Shown: piece after piece, positions 21,469-34,626 of the stretch
Numbering within the stretch: position 1 is the first letter of the stretch
Layout: each line of letters opens with the position of its first letter
Position numbers and translations under genes: made by a program
The notes under the pieces: model-generated
Seen by the model: the letters and a program-made list of their open reading frames with translations, nothing else
Told to the model about the DNA's origin: nothing
The model's database searches: none
Origin: Carnegiea gigantea
Lineage: Eukaryota > Streptophyta > Magnoliopsida > Caryophyllales > Cactaceae
NCBI GenBank assembly: GCA_029747015.1
Contig: JAKOGI010002751.1
Coordinates: 2,501-66,500, forward strand
Direction of reading: 5' to 3'
Length of the DNA stretch: 64,000 nucleotides

Positions 21469-23344
21469 TATTCATGCAAAAACTTTACTATTTTTTAGAT
21501 ACTTTTACACCTGTTTTGTGTCCGTTATAATTGTATTTTTAAGGTTTTTATTTGATTTGATTTTATTTTGTAGGTTTTGAATAAAAGGGAAATAATTATG
21601 AAAAATGTGGAAAAATACAAGAAGAATGTTGGATACGGGCCGACTTGACTCAAGTCAATCTGAGTTGCTGGGCCCAATTATTATTTCAGCCCATTTTTTT
21701 TAAAAAAAAAAAAGAAAATAGCCCAACATTAACTAGCCCAAAAATCTCAGCCAGGCATGCCCATCGCTTGACCATCATCTCTTTCCTAGCCCAGGCGGGC
21801 GAGGCAAGTGATCTTGACTTAATACCTCCCCCCTTATTTCTCCTCTCACCCTTTCTCTCCTCTCTTTTTTCTTTCGGTTCCCCAAACACCCAGAACCTGA
21901 CACCTTCCCTACTTCATCCTTATCTCCATCTCGTCTTCCTCTCTCTCTCTTCAACCATGCCAGAGCACCATCACCACAATCGCCATCATCATCCACAACT
22001 CGCTGGTACATCACCATTGTTGTCCCCAATCATGACCATCCACGATACCCATAACATTGGGAGTGAAGGAGTGAGAAGGGCTTGGGTATAAAATGGAGCT
22101 AGTAGCGACGCCATTGAAGGAATTAGGTAATCCAGGGTTATGTTAGATTTAATTCAAGTTTTAGGTTTAATTTTAGGTTTAAATTCATTGTTCAGTCAAT
22201 CGTAATTTTAGAGCTCTTGTTAGTTTCAAATTCGAGTTGTTAGGGTTTTGATTTTCGAAATTTTGAGGTTAGGGAAGTTTTTAGGGTTGAATTAGTTCTT
22301 ATTTTCGAAATTTCAACTTGAATTTCCTATGCCTTTGTTTCAATTTCAAAGTTAAGGTTTCACAAACTCGGTTAGGGTTTGATGTTAGAATGAATTTCGA
22401 GTTTTGAATTTCATATAGTACTGCTATAATTTTGAGTTTCCTAGTAGTAATTCATGAATTTAGTTTGATTTTACAAGAATTAGATGTTGGTTTGGTTGAA
22501 TTTCGATAACAAACCCTCCTATGTTTTCATAAACATGGTATTGCGTTTCTGGATGCATGAGTAGCTGAAGTTGGGATTGTCTTCTAGGTTTGCTATTGTT
22601 GCTAAATCTGGCAGTCTCGAATGATTTCGTTCTCCCTCCTCTGCTGCTCTGGTTGCTTCAAATTTTAGCTTGATTATGCAAGTTTTGTTTCTGATTTAGT
22701 GTTCTGGGCATAGAGAGACACCCCATTGATGGGGCTTGAAGGGTCGAGCTGAGCTCATGTGAGCAAGGATGCCCTGTTCATCTTTCTCTTGCTGTCCTCA
22801 CTTTGTTTTGCTTTTGGCTCCTGTTGTTCTCTTTTTTTGGGGCTTCGATTCTTGCTTTCTTTTCTTGCTCACTGATGGTGGAAGTTTTACTCTTGTGTTG
22901 AGAGCTCATTTTGTGAAGATAGCTAAATACCAACAGGGTATAGGTAAGCTCTTCTATTTCCTTTTCAATTTCCTTTTACTGTTCATCGGTTAATGTCATT
23001 GTTAGCTTGGTTTAATTTTGTCATTTTTCTTTGTGAACCCATTTTGTTAGTCATAGTGAGGATGTCCTAGTTGAATGAGTTTAATTTGCCCACTAGGTGA
23101 CATGCTTAGTAAAGATTAGCCATAGTTGATGTTGGTGTTTTACCACAATCACAAAAATCATGGGAAGAACTGATGATGACTTAGAATTAGTTGTTTATCA
23201 TTTTAATTAGGTTAGAATGATGTTAAATTAGTTATCTTAGCGACCTTAATCTCTACCATCGTCCCCGAGAACACGACCCTCAAGTACTACAATGGAAGCT
23301 GTACGCTTGCTGGCCTTTTTATTTACACTCAAAATTTATCAACA
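21469..23344 (+). repeat. Gypsy 3' LTR
   Basis: 1876 bp, homologous to 15777-17663 over its length with scattered substitutions. Its CT microsatellite (about 21940-21950) is shorter than that in the 5' LTR. It ends AAAATTTATCAACA and is followed by the ATATT duplication. Confidence 0.82.
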
Positions 23345-24330
23345 ATATTCACAAACATAAGCAAGATAGTAAATAAATCAATTAACAGCGAATTTATGAA
23401 AAAATCTACAAATGGGAAAAAAACTACAGGCGAAAGAATTGAAAAATCCATTATAATTTTAGCCAGTACAATTATGATATCAAGGAGTGGATAGCACAAT
23501 GAGATCAACACAATAGATAGCAAAGATCAAGAAAATAATATCTAAAAAATAAAACTCACTCAACGTAGATAGGAAAATAGTGGAATAGCTATATCTTCAC
23601 TGATACAAGAGGTGGTGAAGTTACAGTGGAGAAAAGATTCATGAAAAATAATGGGAGGATAAATGCGGATGAAAAGCTCATATAAAAAACCCGTAATGAT
23701 GACTATTACTTCATGTAACAGCCACTTGAAACTCTAGCAATACAAACCGCTATAAAATGTCGCATTAGGCCTAGCATAATTAGCAAAAAAGGGATCAAAA
23801 CTGAGCAAGCCAAGAGGCAAGGCTCTACCATGGACCATTGGCTTGACCATGATTGGCCCGTGATGCAAACTAGCCCATGCACTAGCTAAAGAATGTGCAA
23901 GTCAATGAAAGTAAACATGGGTCAAAGCTGGTCAAATCAGGTTAACACAGGTGAAATGCGCCGAGGAGAGGAATGTTGGGTCGTGGGTTGACTTCTTGCT
24001 TGAGTAAATGGGCATGCGCAAGACATGATGATGAGCCGAACTGGGCTGAAGTATTTTAACCCAATCAAAAGAATTGTAAAGTGAGCATCATCAAAAAAAA
24101 AAAAAAAAAAAAAAAGGGTAGGCTTCACTTGAAGGCTAGCTAAATGGGTTGAAGGAGTTTATTGCTAAGCCAATCACATGATGATTCACTAGGCCGGACA
24201 TGCATTGAACTGGGCCATTCATAGCCCAAAATATCCCAACCAATTAAATAATTTTTGGACCACAATCAAATCACCATGTGACAGAAATAATGAGGAAATG
24301 AGCAAATATAATTTTTGGCCACCATACCCA
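23345..24330 (-). repeat. Copia 5' LTR, fragment 2 (after the gypsy insertion)
   Basis: Begins with the second ATATT and continues CACAAACATAAGCAAGATAG, aligned with 13300 onward of the other LTR. It contains an A homopolymer (about 24092-24114, roughly 23 A) absent from the other LTR (which has a 6-A run there). It ends ACCATACCCA at 24330, where the other LTR reads ACCATACCTAACA. Confidence 0.8.
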
Positions 24331-27300
24331 TTATCAGTGAGCAACACAAGGAGGACGAAAGCCTATCAAAGGCTTGCCAGCCAAACAGCTGTAGCAGTAG
24401 AGTATAAAAGGCAGAGACTAAAATATTAGACCACCATCTGGCCATGACGAATTACCATCTAGCTACTATTACGAGTTTTAAGTTATGTTTTGGAGGAGTT
24501 TTTTCACATAGTTGATTTTGTTTATGTTTTGGGGTTGTGGTTTTTTCCTTGGTCATAATGCGCGTTCTCACAGTGACAAATCTTCTTGCTTCTTGGATTC
24601 TTCTCCCATCTTTTTATAGATCTTTCTATCTTTGTTCAGAAGACGTGCCCTTAGGACTAGGCCATCCAAATTGAGGGAGATACTTCCCATCTCAATTTAT
24701 GTCATATCGTCAATTTTGATAATAAAAAAGTTTAAACTGTAATTACTGTAATTGGTACCTGAATACTATAATTATTAACTCTGATTTTAAAATTCTAATC
24801 CCCATTGGTATGGAACCTTTGTTTTTTTTTGGGGAAAAAAAAAGAAAAATCTCTCAACTCCTGGTTCTCTCCCTACTGTTTGTTTTTTCATTTCCTTTTC
24901 ACACATCTATAGATGATTTGAATTTCCCATCTGTCCTCTCTCCTTCCCTCCCTTCCTTCCTCTCAGTTATGTCGTCGATGTCCAAATTTTATATCGTGAA
25001 AGCTCAAGATTCCATCTGATACTGGACTTGGCGGCTGTCGTGTATCATCTTCAATATAGGTGTATAAGATAAGTGTCGAAGCTGATGAGTGTGTAGAATC
25101 GAAGTGCCATGAGATGTAGGGGCAAATTGGCTAGTACATATGTTTCTTTATGCAATCTTCATTCTTCTTTTATTTAGCCTGAGATGATATTTTGCCTTAA
25201 TGTTTTTGTGACTTCATGCATTGCAACAGTGAAAACATTTCATTTGTTGTCCCATTGAGATATCTCATCCCTTCTATACCTGGTTGAAGCAGGAACAAGC
25301 TGAAAAATTGAAAGGTTGGCTCACCCTCTCTCTTTCCACAACAATAGTCTCCATCCTTCATTCAATTAAAGCAAACTTCCTCTAAGCTTACACAACATTT
25401 TAATGAAGACGTGCAAGATCCTTAATTTTATTAAGACTTCAAGGCCCCAGATTTTTTGCCCCCTTGGTGTCTTCAGGTCTAGATGGAATTTCCGGTTTGA
25501 TTATGCACAGGATGATTTTGTTGATGACTGATATATGAAGAGGCTAGTTTGTCCCCCACGCAAGCCTTCCAAGATGTACTTTTCATTGTTTGCCTTCTGC
25601 TGTACTTCAAAGTTGACAGAATAATAGCTTTTTGAGCCAGACAGGATAATAGTTCTAAACTGTCTGATAATGATTGTTGGTGGTGTTTAGTTAGATGCAG
25701 TGCAAACTCAATGTGACGACGTTCCATTGCCAGAAAGGACTTCGGAACTAAAGCGGATTATTGTTCACTGCCAAATCATGGAAAGTATGAAGTTTAGATC
25801 AGGAATGCATGCTAACTTGGTTATCATTTTGAATATATGTTGAAGTTTAGATATAAACTCTTATTCAGTTAACTTTATCATTGTTGGACAGAAACGCACT
25901 TAATATGCCAATATGTCTACCTGACAAAACAAGGTCATGCATGTGACATAATTAATTCTTCTCAAATAGTTTGGAAATTATCTCAGCTGAAAAGATTAAT
26001 AGTTGAAGGTTTTGGAACGTTTCTACAATGGATTCAATTCTGCCATTTCCCCATGCTTGAATACCTTTTGGGTTTAAACCATATATGTTATAGAGATAAT
26101 TCTTTAGTGCAATAATTTAATATAAAGACTATTGATACTCGAATAATTTAGCATGATAAGAGAACAATTCTTATATTTGATGATCTTAGGGGGGAAAAAA
26201 AAAAAGAAGAAAAGGGGGGGAAAAAAGGGTGAAGAGATTAGCATCAAATGGTGTACACATATGACAGTTATGTATACAACTTTAAAGCGTGTAAATACAT
26301 TTATCATATAATAAGGAATTCAAAATCGAATGTTTTAATTTGTCATCAAAGGATTGCACGTAATTTATATATATAATAATGTATCAACTTGTATTTAGCT
26401 GTGAAAAAGATATAGGATCATTTGAAGATAAGGCAAGTTTGGAACACAATTCTTAAATGTTATAATCTAGTTAGCAGTCCTCATGGATATATTTGTACAA
26501 TAAATATTCTCACAATTAAATATTGCATTTGTAAAATAAACATCACTATTTAAAGGTCCTTTTACTGAAAAAAAGAAGAATAAAAGATATAAGGAGCATT
26601 AAATCATATATAATAAATGCATTTACATACATCAAAGTTACATATACAATTATTAAATATGTGTACCATTTGACGTTAATCTATTAACCTTTTTTCCCTC
26701 TTTTTTTGTGAAAGAAAAAATTCCATATAAATTTTGTTCTTCTGACTCTTTATACATCATCTTAGCAAGGGAGACATATTTTTTGTTCTTAGCATATGTT
26801 AAATGTCATTTGGCCTAGGGGGTGTGGAGATATCTCTTCAAATTTGGATAAATTATAGGTGTCTCTGTTATCACAATCAAAATTATATTTTATATTTATA
26901 ATCTTCCTTTATTTTAAATTCGTAATTGTTAAAACAATTAAATAAAGAAACAATCATTTAATATTGATACTTGAATGTAGGTAATAAAGTCGATGATGGC
27001 TAAATTAGTTGAATAAAGAATAATCATAAAGAATCTACAGAAACTTAGAACTTGTCCAAACACAATCAACCCGTTCAACCCAATCACTTTTATATTTTAC
27101 ATATGTGATGATTCGTGTTCCTTTTTATCATGTAAAACACAAAAAACGATTAAAGGAACGATTTAAGTTTTATATGAAAAAGTTACTCGGATACCAGAAT
27201 AAATTTTATTTAGTATGGTAACTTACATCAGGGCCTTCTACCTATCCTCCAGCGTCAAGTGCGTGCCGCACTATTGTAGAATCAATTGGAAATTCATCAC

Positions 27301-28762
27301 TTACGATCAAAATCGCAGCCTTTGCGAAGCTTTGACTCTTAGTAGTGAAGCAACTAAAAGCGATTATCTCACTCTTGTTGCTCAAAATGTCATTGAAGGG
27401 AATAGCATCCTTAACTCTGGCCATGTTTTCCTTGCTGAAATGGGAGTGCTTGAAATGTAAAGGAATTACAAGAGTTCTTGACTCAAATTCTGCCCATCAT
27501 TTGGCATATGAATATTCATTTGAGTAACCTAAAGGCACAGATAAAGAAGGTGTTGAGTCCATAGAATCATTACAGCACCAGTAAGGTTCTGACGAGAAAA
27601 CAAAACAAGCTAGGCAAGCTCACTATGTTGGAAAAACTGCTGTCTTGAATGTCTTCGGCAGTGATGTTGATGTCATGATCAATTTAACCAAATAAAGCAT
27701 CAGAAGCATCAGAAATGACAAGTCCAAGCAACTGAACTGAGTTGCTTTCTTTATTAGTGAACATTGGGATTAACAGCAACATATCAAAGGTTCTATATTG
27801 ATGGAAGTTTGCAAGGCTTATTTTCATAATTTGCATCTTCATGTTGATGTTGGATGGTTGCTAATAATTGCCCATATTGACGTTGGTTCGAGTCTTCTTA
27901 CTACCTCGATCAATTTCGAGAAGGTGACCCACTGAGACTAGAATCCGAGGAAGAGGGAAGCAACTGTAAATGGACGATGCACAATTTCTCATTCTTTTGC
28001 CATAGGTTGCTGAGTGAGGCAGCACAGTACTGAAGTAGTTTTCGAGAATCAATAATCGAGTCTTGATAATATATTTGGGATAACATTCAAGGTTTGTTTG
28101 TGGGATTACAAAAGGGAGGACAATGCTTGTAAGCCCAATGGAGGCAGTTAGAAGATCGAATTTTCTACAGAAGTTGGATAGTTTAATTCTGTATTTTTCT
28201 CTTGTATCTTTTTACTCCTGCATGTGTTTAAATTAATTATATATATTAGGGCAAAAAAAAAGGCATGTAGAGTGCGTTGTAGATTCAAATTGAATACAAG
28301 TTTAGCAGAATCCCTCTACCTTTTGAGTTTGAACCTCACCCAGCATTTTCATCTACTACTGAGCATAACTGTTAAGCTATCTATACACACGTAACAATCA
28401 CTACTGAATTATGTTGGTACAGCCATGTTTTTCAAAAGTAAGATAAGAATACAATATCTAAATAACCTCTCCCTTAAGGGACCTATGTAGAGGTTATTTG
28501 ATGTGGCCATTATCTGATAAAGGACCTATTAGGAATTCTCCCTCCTGCATTATTTTCTTTTCCTTCTTATTTTGAGACAGTCCCTTTTTTTTGTTTTTTT
28601 TGACCGGGGGGTGGGGGAGGGGGTTGGGTTCACCTGAAATGTTGTACGTTAACCCAGTAGGGAGCACATATAATAGGTCAATTTTGAAAGGTCTAGGTAG
28701 CAATATATATGTACACACCAAGACGTCAATCCTGTAATCTCTGTAATATGTGTGGGCAACAA
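24331..28762. other. 4.4-kb spacer without recognised gene
   Basis: Host DNA between the copia element and the DUF7705 gene. It holds only short frames. One stretch at about 27215-27527 is open on both strands (minus frame 27242-27424, MARVKDAIPFNDILSNKSE..., and plus frame 27215-27460); another minus frame is 27861-28052. I do not recognise any of them. Homopolymers occur at 26190-26228 (A/G-rich) and 28597-28626 (GGGGGTGGGGGAGGGGG). Confidence 0.5.
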
Positions 28763-28768
28763 TTTATT
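28763..28768 (-). terminator. Poly(A) signal of the DUF7705 gene
   Basis: AATAAA on the minus strand, 108 bp after the stop codon: a plausible 3' end signal for the gene at 28876-34435. Confidence 0.5.
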
Positions 28769-28875
28769 CAGCTACATGTTTACAGCACGTTATATACACA
28801 AGTACTGCAGTTGTATTGCTGAATGACAAACTGCACGAGAGGCTTGGGGCAACTGTGAGAAGCATTCCCTTTAAA

Positions 28876-31800
28876 TTATTCAGTATCTTCAGGAACCAAG
28901 ACATCAAAATCACTTACAGTCCATTCAGCAGTCTTCCTCTCGCTGCTAACATAGATTTCAGTGCCAATATTGATGGATGACCATATGCGCCTTGCAGATC
29001 TTGTTCCTGGATCCTGGAGTGTAATCCAAAAATAATATTGTTAGCAGGCGACTTACAGCAGACATTCAGTGAACTAATGAGAGACAAGGTATGAAAGATT
29101 GAAGTATCCTTGTTAAGGTAGGAGTTAGTCCATGTTGGGCACTATTATTTTTGTTGGTAGTGTGATTTGAAAGCAATGAAGCAGTAATGAAAGTCCTGAA
29201 ATTCAAGTCCTAGCATACATTCAAGTAGGGTAATAAAGCACATTGTTGAACATGCAGCGTTTGGGTCAACTGCTTTGCCAACCATTTCCAGTTCTACTTT
29301 TTCCCAAAACTTGAATTCGTGAATTCTTACTTGCAACTGCACTGGAATCTCAGAAATCAAAAGTGGACCTCTGCTCCAGTTGAAAGAAGACGAACAAAGT
29401 AAAAAATTGGAAAAGGAAGGTTGCTGGAGAAAGCCAAACCTCTAATTTTTACAAACAGGAATCTTAACCATATCTAAATCCTATTTGCACTTCAGGAATG
29501 CATTCCAAGTAGTCAGAATCGATTCACAAACTAAGGCCCCCCCCCCCCCCAAAGTAGCTTCCGACCAGCTTCTTACTTCTTAACATAGTAAAAGTGGTGT
29601 TCGATAGCAAATAAACACAACCAAGCGGACATCTCGATATGATAACATGCCTCAACTATATGCCAACCAAACAGTGAAAATGCAGGTGAAATTTTCTTCA
29701 ATTATCTACTACTAATTTTAGGTAGGAGGCAGTAGAAAAAACTCTTGGCTACTTGACAAAAACCTTTATCCTGCAACCTTAGATCAATTGAAAATCTATA
29801 TGAGTCTTCGATTCTCAGAAGGAAGTAATATAGAGCCAATCTAAGTTCAAAACCAAATAAGAAATATGGATATGTTCTAAAAATAATATGCAAGACAAAG
29901 AAGCTGTCACCTGGTAGAAGTACAACCGATTGGAGAGTGCCCCGACATCGAGTTCCCAGGCTCTTGCATCCCCAATCCAACCCTCTCCCTTCTTAGCAGG
30001 GTACCCATGGACAGCCCACTCGGGATGAGGTAGAAGCTGTAAGATTTCCTGTGCCTGTGGATTGCTATATGGGTCACAGAGATCAAATGGTTTCTCAGGA
30101 AAATTAGCATTTCCTGGTCCGCAATACAGGTGGTATGCTGAATATGGAAATCTAGATTTATCATTTCTGTGAACAATCTCCCCTGTAGGACTAACATGGT
30201 ATGGTGGGCATGAGACAAGGTTATCTGCACGACACCAGCTTGTAGTCTCAGGGTTAATAATCATCTCGCTATATCTGGTCACATCTGTCAAAACATCACC
30301 ATCACAAGGCAGTCCATTGTTCTTCCAACAACTTCCAATATCAACGAGATAAAACTGGCTCTTAGCTCCGCCACCTTGCTTAATGTCAAGCGTCAATTTC
30401 ACTTTAAAGTAAGGAGACTCTGGCGGCTAGAAAAAGAATATCCTGTTTATTAGTGTGTCAACGGGATGTGTAAAAAGACACTAACAGGCTAACAATTTTG
30501 ATATTATAGAAACAGCACAACCAGTTAGGCATATATACCTTTCTAAGGATACCACTACCGTTATAATGATAACCTCCATTGAATCCTCTTGTTGCATCGG
30601 CTCGTAAGTACAACATAAGCCAAGGATACTTTGAAGATGTTGTTAATCGATGTGAGACAATCCAGCTACCAGTAGTCAAATTCTTTTTCCAAGAAACAGA
30701 GAAGTAGGAGTTGTCACCTATACCCTTGCTCAAATCAGCATCCAGATCATAGGTTCCATAGAATCCACCGCTTAGGGATGGCATATTCTGTCCATTACAG
30801 ATGATATTCGATTGACTATGATAAACTAGGGGTTGATTCATGCACCCTTCCCCAAAACATGGAAAATTTCTGTCTGTCGCTATTTTCTCAACTTTCTTGC
30901 CATTTTCAGGACATAGTGTCGTATTTTTGTCAAAATTTCCATTCTTAAGCATGATCATCCAAAATTGCCATGGTTCTCCAGAATCAGGCACCCCACAAAG
31001 TGAACCAAGATACAACTCCTTCTCTACAGCATAGCGGTCAGGATCTGAATATTGTTGAAAACCTGGAGCAGGAATCTTGTCACCAGTTCCTAAATGGTTG
31101 TCTGATTCCTTTACTTTGAGATGCACTTGGCAACAGGTCTCTGTGTTCCTCAAGTGTGTGTCCACTACCTCTGGTTGCAACAAGAAAATCAAGGCTGTTG
31201 AGCAAGTACGAAGCCACAGTACCTTATCCAGGAAAGGGGCAAGGGTGGATTGGGGGATGTTTTACATTCATATATTCTGTGACAGCTAACATGGTGACCA
31301 TGAGATTATACTCTAATTCCGGACATATTCATGTTTATTAAATTATTACTTCTGTGTCAAGTTTCAAGGGAAAGTACTAATGCTCTTAGAAGTACCACTA
31401 GTACAAAGATCCACCTCCCACTGAACATATAAGAGAATGAAGAACTTAGTTGCCCTCAAAACTCAAAAGTTCAATCTGGTTATGGATTGCTTCTGATTTC
31501 AGGGGGATTAAGAACTATGGGAGGGACGTTCAAGAAAGTACTCCAGAGGGCGTTTCTCACTAGTATTGGAGGGCTGCTAAAGACAGGGTGCCAGAGAGAA
31601 GGGAACAAACGACTATGGTTAATACAACACCAAAACTAGTATTCAATACCAATGTTGATTACAAGCGTCCCCACCTTCAAAGGTTGGCTACAGGCCCGTT
31701 CATGGATATCCAGGATGGCCACGACTCACCCACCATTGGCATAAAAGTGGGCACTCCCTTCTGACCAGCTGCTCATATGGAGTTTACCATATCCAGCAAT

Positions 31801-34435
31801 GGCCTTGTTGGGTATAATGGCTGGTAACTGTTTCATAGTGAAGGAAAACACCTTAGACATCAGCTATCTATCTTGGGAGTACCCACCTCTTTTCGGTAGG
31901 CCTTACTATCACCATCAACTGCTAGAGTAGGGACATTAGGGTTAGTCCAGCATAGCTCAACCATTATCAGAGACCATTTTTGTCACCACAGGTCTGCAGT
32001 ACTTCTAACCTTAAGATTGATATCCAATGGTGTGACTTCATGTTAAGCTTTAGAAACAGTCCCTGTGTTCCAACCTGATGTTAGTCACCGCGAGTCTGTG
32101 ACTGCTGTCTAAATCAGACATGAGTTCTCCATTTTTTTTTTGGGGTGGGGGGGAGGGAGACAAAGGAGAGGAAAAAAACCAAAGTACTCCAGCATGAGAA
32201 GACATGGCCCGTACACATCATGTAAGGTCTTCAGGACCTGCCCACTCTCCCAACGACTCGGTTCAAGGAATTGGTGGCTTCCTTAAGTCTTCAAGAAGAT
32301 GTAATAGAGTTGTAGGAAAGAAGACAATGATACCATCACCCTCATGCCTCTCACAAGGCACCAAACTACCACAGATGACAAGGTATCAGTAGAGGATCAG
32401 CTTGTCTAAACCCTATGATTGTAAAGGGGTTGCAAAGGCAATGATTCGCATGCTCCTCACACCCCTCCACCTCAAAGGAAAAAGAAAAAATAGTTTGTTC
32501 AAACATTAGATCTAGGCCTTATTAAAAAATTGTAAGATGTTTATGTCAGGTGAAGTAGAACGCACAGCCAAATGTGAGCGGTTGAGTAACTTTCGTATGT
32601 TAACTGGCATCCTGCAAACATCTGAATACTCATGAAATGCAAGCCTCATAGATGACACATGCTTTCCCCATTAAAATCCTCATTGCAGAGGACGTAAGCT
32701 GGAAGGATTTGCTGTTGATACATATGCCAAAGTTCTAATCCTTTACAAAGCTGCAGGTTTGTGATCTTCACATGGAACCTACAGGCTTCTAAAATGCATA
32801 CTATGGTAACAAAAGTAGCATAGCTCTACCCAAAGAAACTAATTCTTCTCTTCCTTTTGTCATGCAATTGGTCTAAGCCATCCACTCATTCCCAATAACG
32901 AAAAAGGTACAGCAGAATTTTCTACTATGGAATCTACTGAAGCAGAAAACCATGTCAACTCTGAAAGCCGTCTATTTGAATCTGGCAGTCTATTAGAATA
33001 ATATTATTTTACTGTAACAACAAGGCTGCTAACATTACAGTGAAAACCACATTTTTGAACGTTTGAAGATTGCGAGAAGTGCTAAACCTTAAGTGACAGT
33101 TTAGCTACTCCTGCAATTTCTGAAACAGTCACCACCTTCAAGGTCTCAGCCACTAGGAGTTTGGCCCTGGCCTAGGTGATCTCGATGATGAAGGACTATC
33201 TTCACCCTGGTCTACACAAAATGGGAGACTGACAGTCTTAGAGACCCACGTATACACTGCAGTAATTATTCTTATGTGCATAAAAACCAGTTGTTTTGGT
33301 TCCAGAATACGCATGTGGTATGCCCTTCCCTGCACCAAACTTTTCTTCAAAGATATGGTGATTGCAAACTGTAAGAAGTTCTATATTCCCAATGCATAGT
33401 CATAACAAGCTTTCTTTCCCATGTGAAACATGATATCTTACTCACAGTTTCCGGTACTGCCACCAAAATAAGAAAGGGTTGGAGTGCACATTATGCTCAT
33501 CTAGTCACCTCTGATTAGTAATTGTTCACCTAACTCAAGTTAAAATGCCATTATAATCCCTTTCCCTTTCTCTTTTTGCCCCACTCTAGTTTTGGTTATT
33601 AAAATTCTTTTGACTGATATCTTAAAACAAAGCTTTACTAAAACGGAACGGTTGCTACAGCTCAAGTCAACAAGTCAATCCCCCCCCCCCCCAAAAAAAA
33701 AAAAAAAAACCCCTCTTACAAAAAAGAAAGGAAAATGAGAGAACTTAACTAATCAGGACTGTAGGATATAGATTTCGATTTGGATTTTGAACAAACTAAA
33801 ATAAAGGATGGTGTTTTCCCAAAACGGAGAAAGCAAACAGACGTTTAAAATTGATGTTCAGGCTTCTAATTGAGTTGATCATCCTGCTAGCATGATCATC
33901 ACCACTTATCTATTCCTACGTACTTGCCCAGCATTACTCATTTTCTGAACATGTTCTATACCTCACCTCATATAGACCCAACATCCACCCTTCATTTAGT
34001 CACGAGAAAAAACTGATTTCCCATATTTGGGATCACAAGTGTGCTAAATCTGCTCCAACATTGAACACTGCACAATCACCAATGGAAGAGCAAAACCCCA
34101 ACAAACAACTGGCTTAAAGAGCACAAAATACTGGATACCTTAAAACAAAAATCATACCAAAATTAGGGTATACCATGAATAAAAGGGCAGAGCAAATCTG
34201 AGCAATCAGCTAGCCTAGGACTGCCCATGTGAGGAGCTTCAGCACCGACCTCATTGCAGAAATTCCAAGCTTCAAGAGCGAATCGGGCATTTGGGTTTTT
34301 CATTCCGGGGTCTCCAATTGCCGATATGTAGTTAGTTGAACGATAAGATGATGGGAGTCGCCATCGATGAAGCAGCAATAGAGATAACAGCAGCAGCAGT
34401 AGCATTAGCACCTGTGGAAGACAGAGATTAGGCAT
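28876..34435 (-). CDS. DUF7705-type secreted/membrane protein, 515 aa, four exons
   Basis: The one gene that reads intact. Exons on the minus strand: 34435-34174, 31170-30539, 30426-29911 and 29013-28876. All introns are GT-AG and the phases (1, 0, 0) join to 516 codons ending TAA. I start at ATG 34435 because it opens a hydrophobic signal peptide (residues 9-22, Leu-rich); an upstream in-frame ATG (34603) would precede a Ser-rich non-signal stretch. The mature part is Cys-rich: ALEAWNFCNEVGAEAPHMGS (53-72) in exon 1, EKELYLGSLCGVPDS and PWQFWMIMLKNG in exon 2, DVTRYSEMIINPETTSWC and QEILQLLPHPEWA in exon 3, and RRIWSSINIGTEIYVSSE with EWTVSDFDVLVPEDTE in exon 4. These match the plant-specific family annotated DUF7705 (Arabidopsis relatives At2g04280 and At4g12700, from memory), whose biochemical role I do not know. 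N-glycosylation sequons (NGS, NTT, NLT) suit the secretory route. Confidence 0.88.
31171..34173 (-). other. Intron 1 of the DUF7705 gene (3.0 kb)
   Basis: Long first intron between CAT-G|GTATACC and TTGCAACCAG|AG. No further exon is needed, since the flanking phases fit. It contains a C homopolymer followed by an A run (33680-33709), a T/G-rich tract (32133-32158) and moderately complex sequence at 31620-31990 that I cannot assign. The other introns are 112 bp (30538-30427) and 897 bp (29910-29014, with a C10 tract near 29538). Confidence 0.7.
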
Positions 34436-34618
34436 GGCTGTAGATACAGGAGTTGGGAGACTAGGACAGAGAAAGATGTTTACTGATGATGACGATGAAG
34501 AAGCACTGTTGGGTATAAAGGCGGCAATTTTTGTGCTTTTTTTCCTTTTTGTTGTGTAGTGAGAATCTCTGAGAAGGCAAGCAAGCAAATGCCCAATACA
34601 CACTCAGGTGGCGCCAGC

Positions 34619-34626
34619 ATTTTATA
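34619..34626 (-). promoter_or_regulatory. TATA box of the DUF7705 gene
   Basis: TATAAAAT on the minus strand within GAGGTATAAAATGCTGG, about 185 bp upstream of the start codon. It predicts transcription from near 34590 and a 5' UTR of about 150 nt. The UTR is rich in ATC/TCA triplets. An upstream ATG at 34603 lies in the UTR only if the true start is upstream of it. Confidence 0.55.

Larger units (their letters stand above)
15777..23344 (+). mobile_element. Ty3/gypsy element of Athila/LARD type, nearly complete in length but with defective genes
   Basis: 7.57 kb with direct LTRs 15777-17663 and 21469-23344, a tRNA-Asp primer site, and ATATT target duplications at 15772-15776 and 23345-23349. 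The internal region is only 3.8 kb and holds a gag-like relic and an acidic repeat frame, but no integrase, reverse transcriptase or RNase H. This is the structure of large non-autonomous retrotransposon derivatives mobilised by autonomous relatives. Removing the element with one ATATT restores a sequence that aligns without a gap to the other copia LTR (GGATATCCACAAAGATAAG at 13294-13312), which proves that it inserted there after the copia element. Confidence 0.88.
13261..24330 (-). mobile_element. Ty1/copia element, truncated, with a gypsy element nested in its 5' LTR
   Basis: Minus-strand copia element. Its 3' LTR is 13261-14263, the internal part 14264-15734, and the 5' LTR is split into 15735-15776 and 23350-24330 by the gypsy element. 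Both LTR copies begin on the plus strand with a 41-bp segment starting TG and align through (GATAGTAAATAAATC, GTGGATAGCACAATGAGATCAA, GCCACTTGAAACTCTAGCAAT). The internal part keeps a primer site, gag, zinc knuckle and protease start but lacks most of pol. The LTR reads TGTTAGG...CA from its own strand. I see no clear target duplication: CTCGG precedes the left LTR and TTATC follows the right. Confidence 0.85.
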
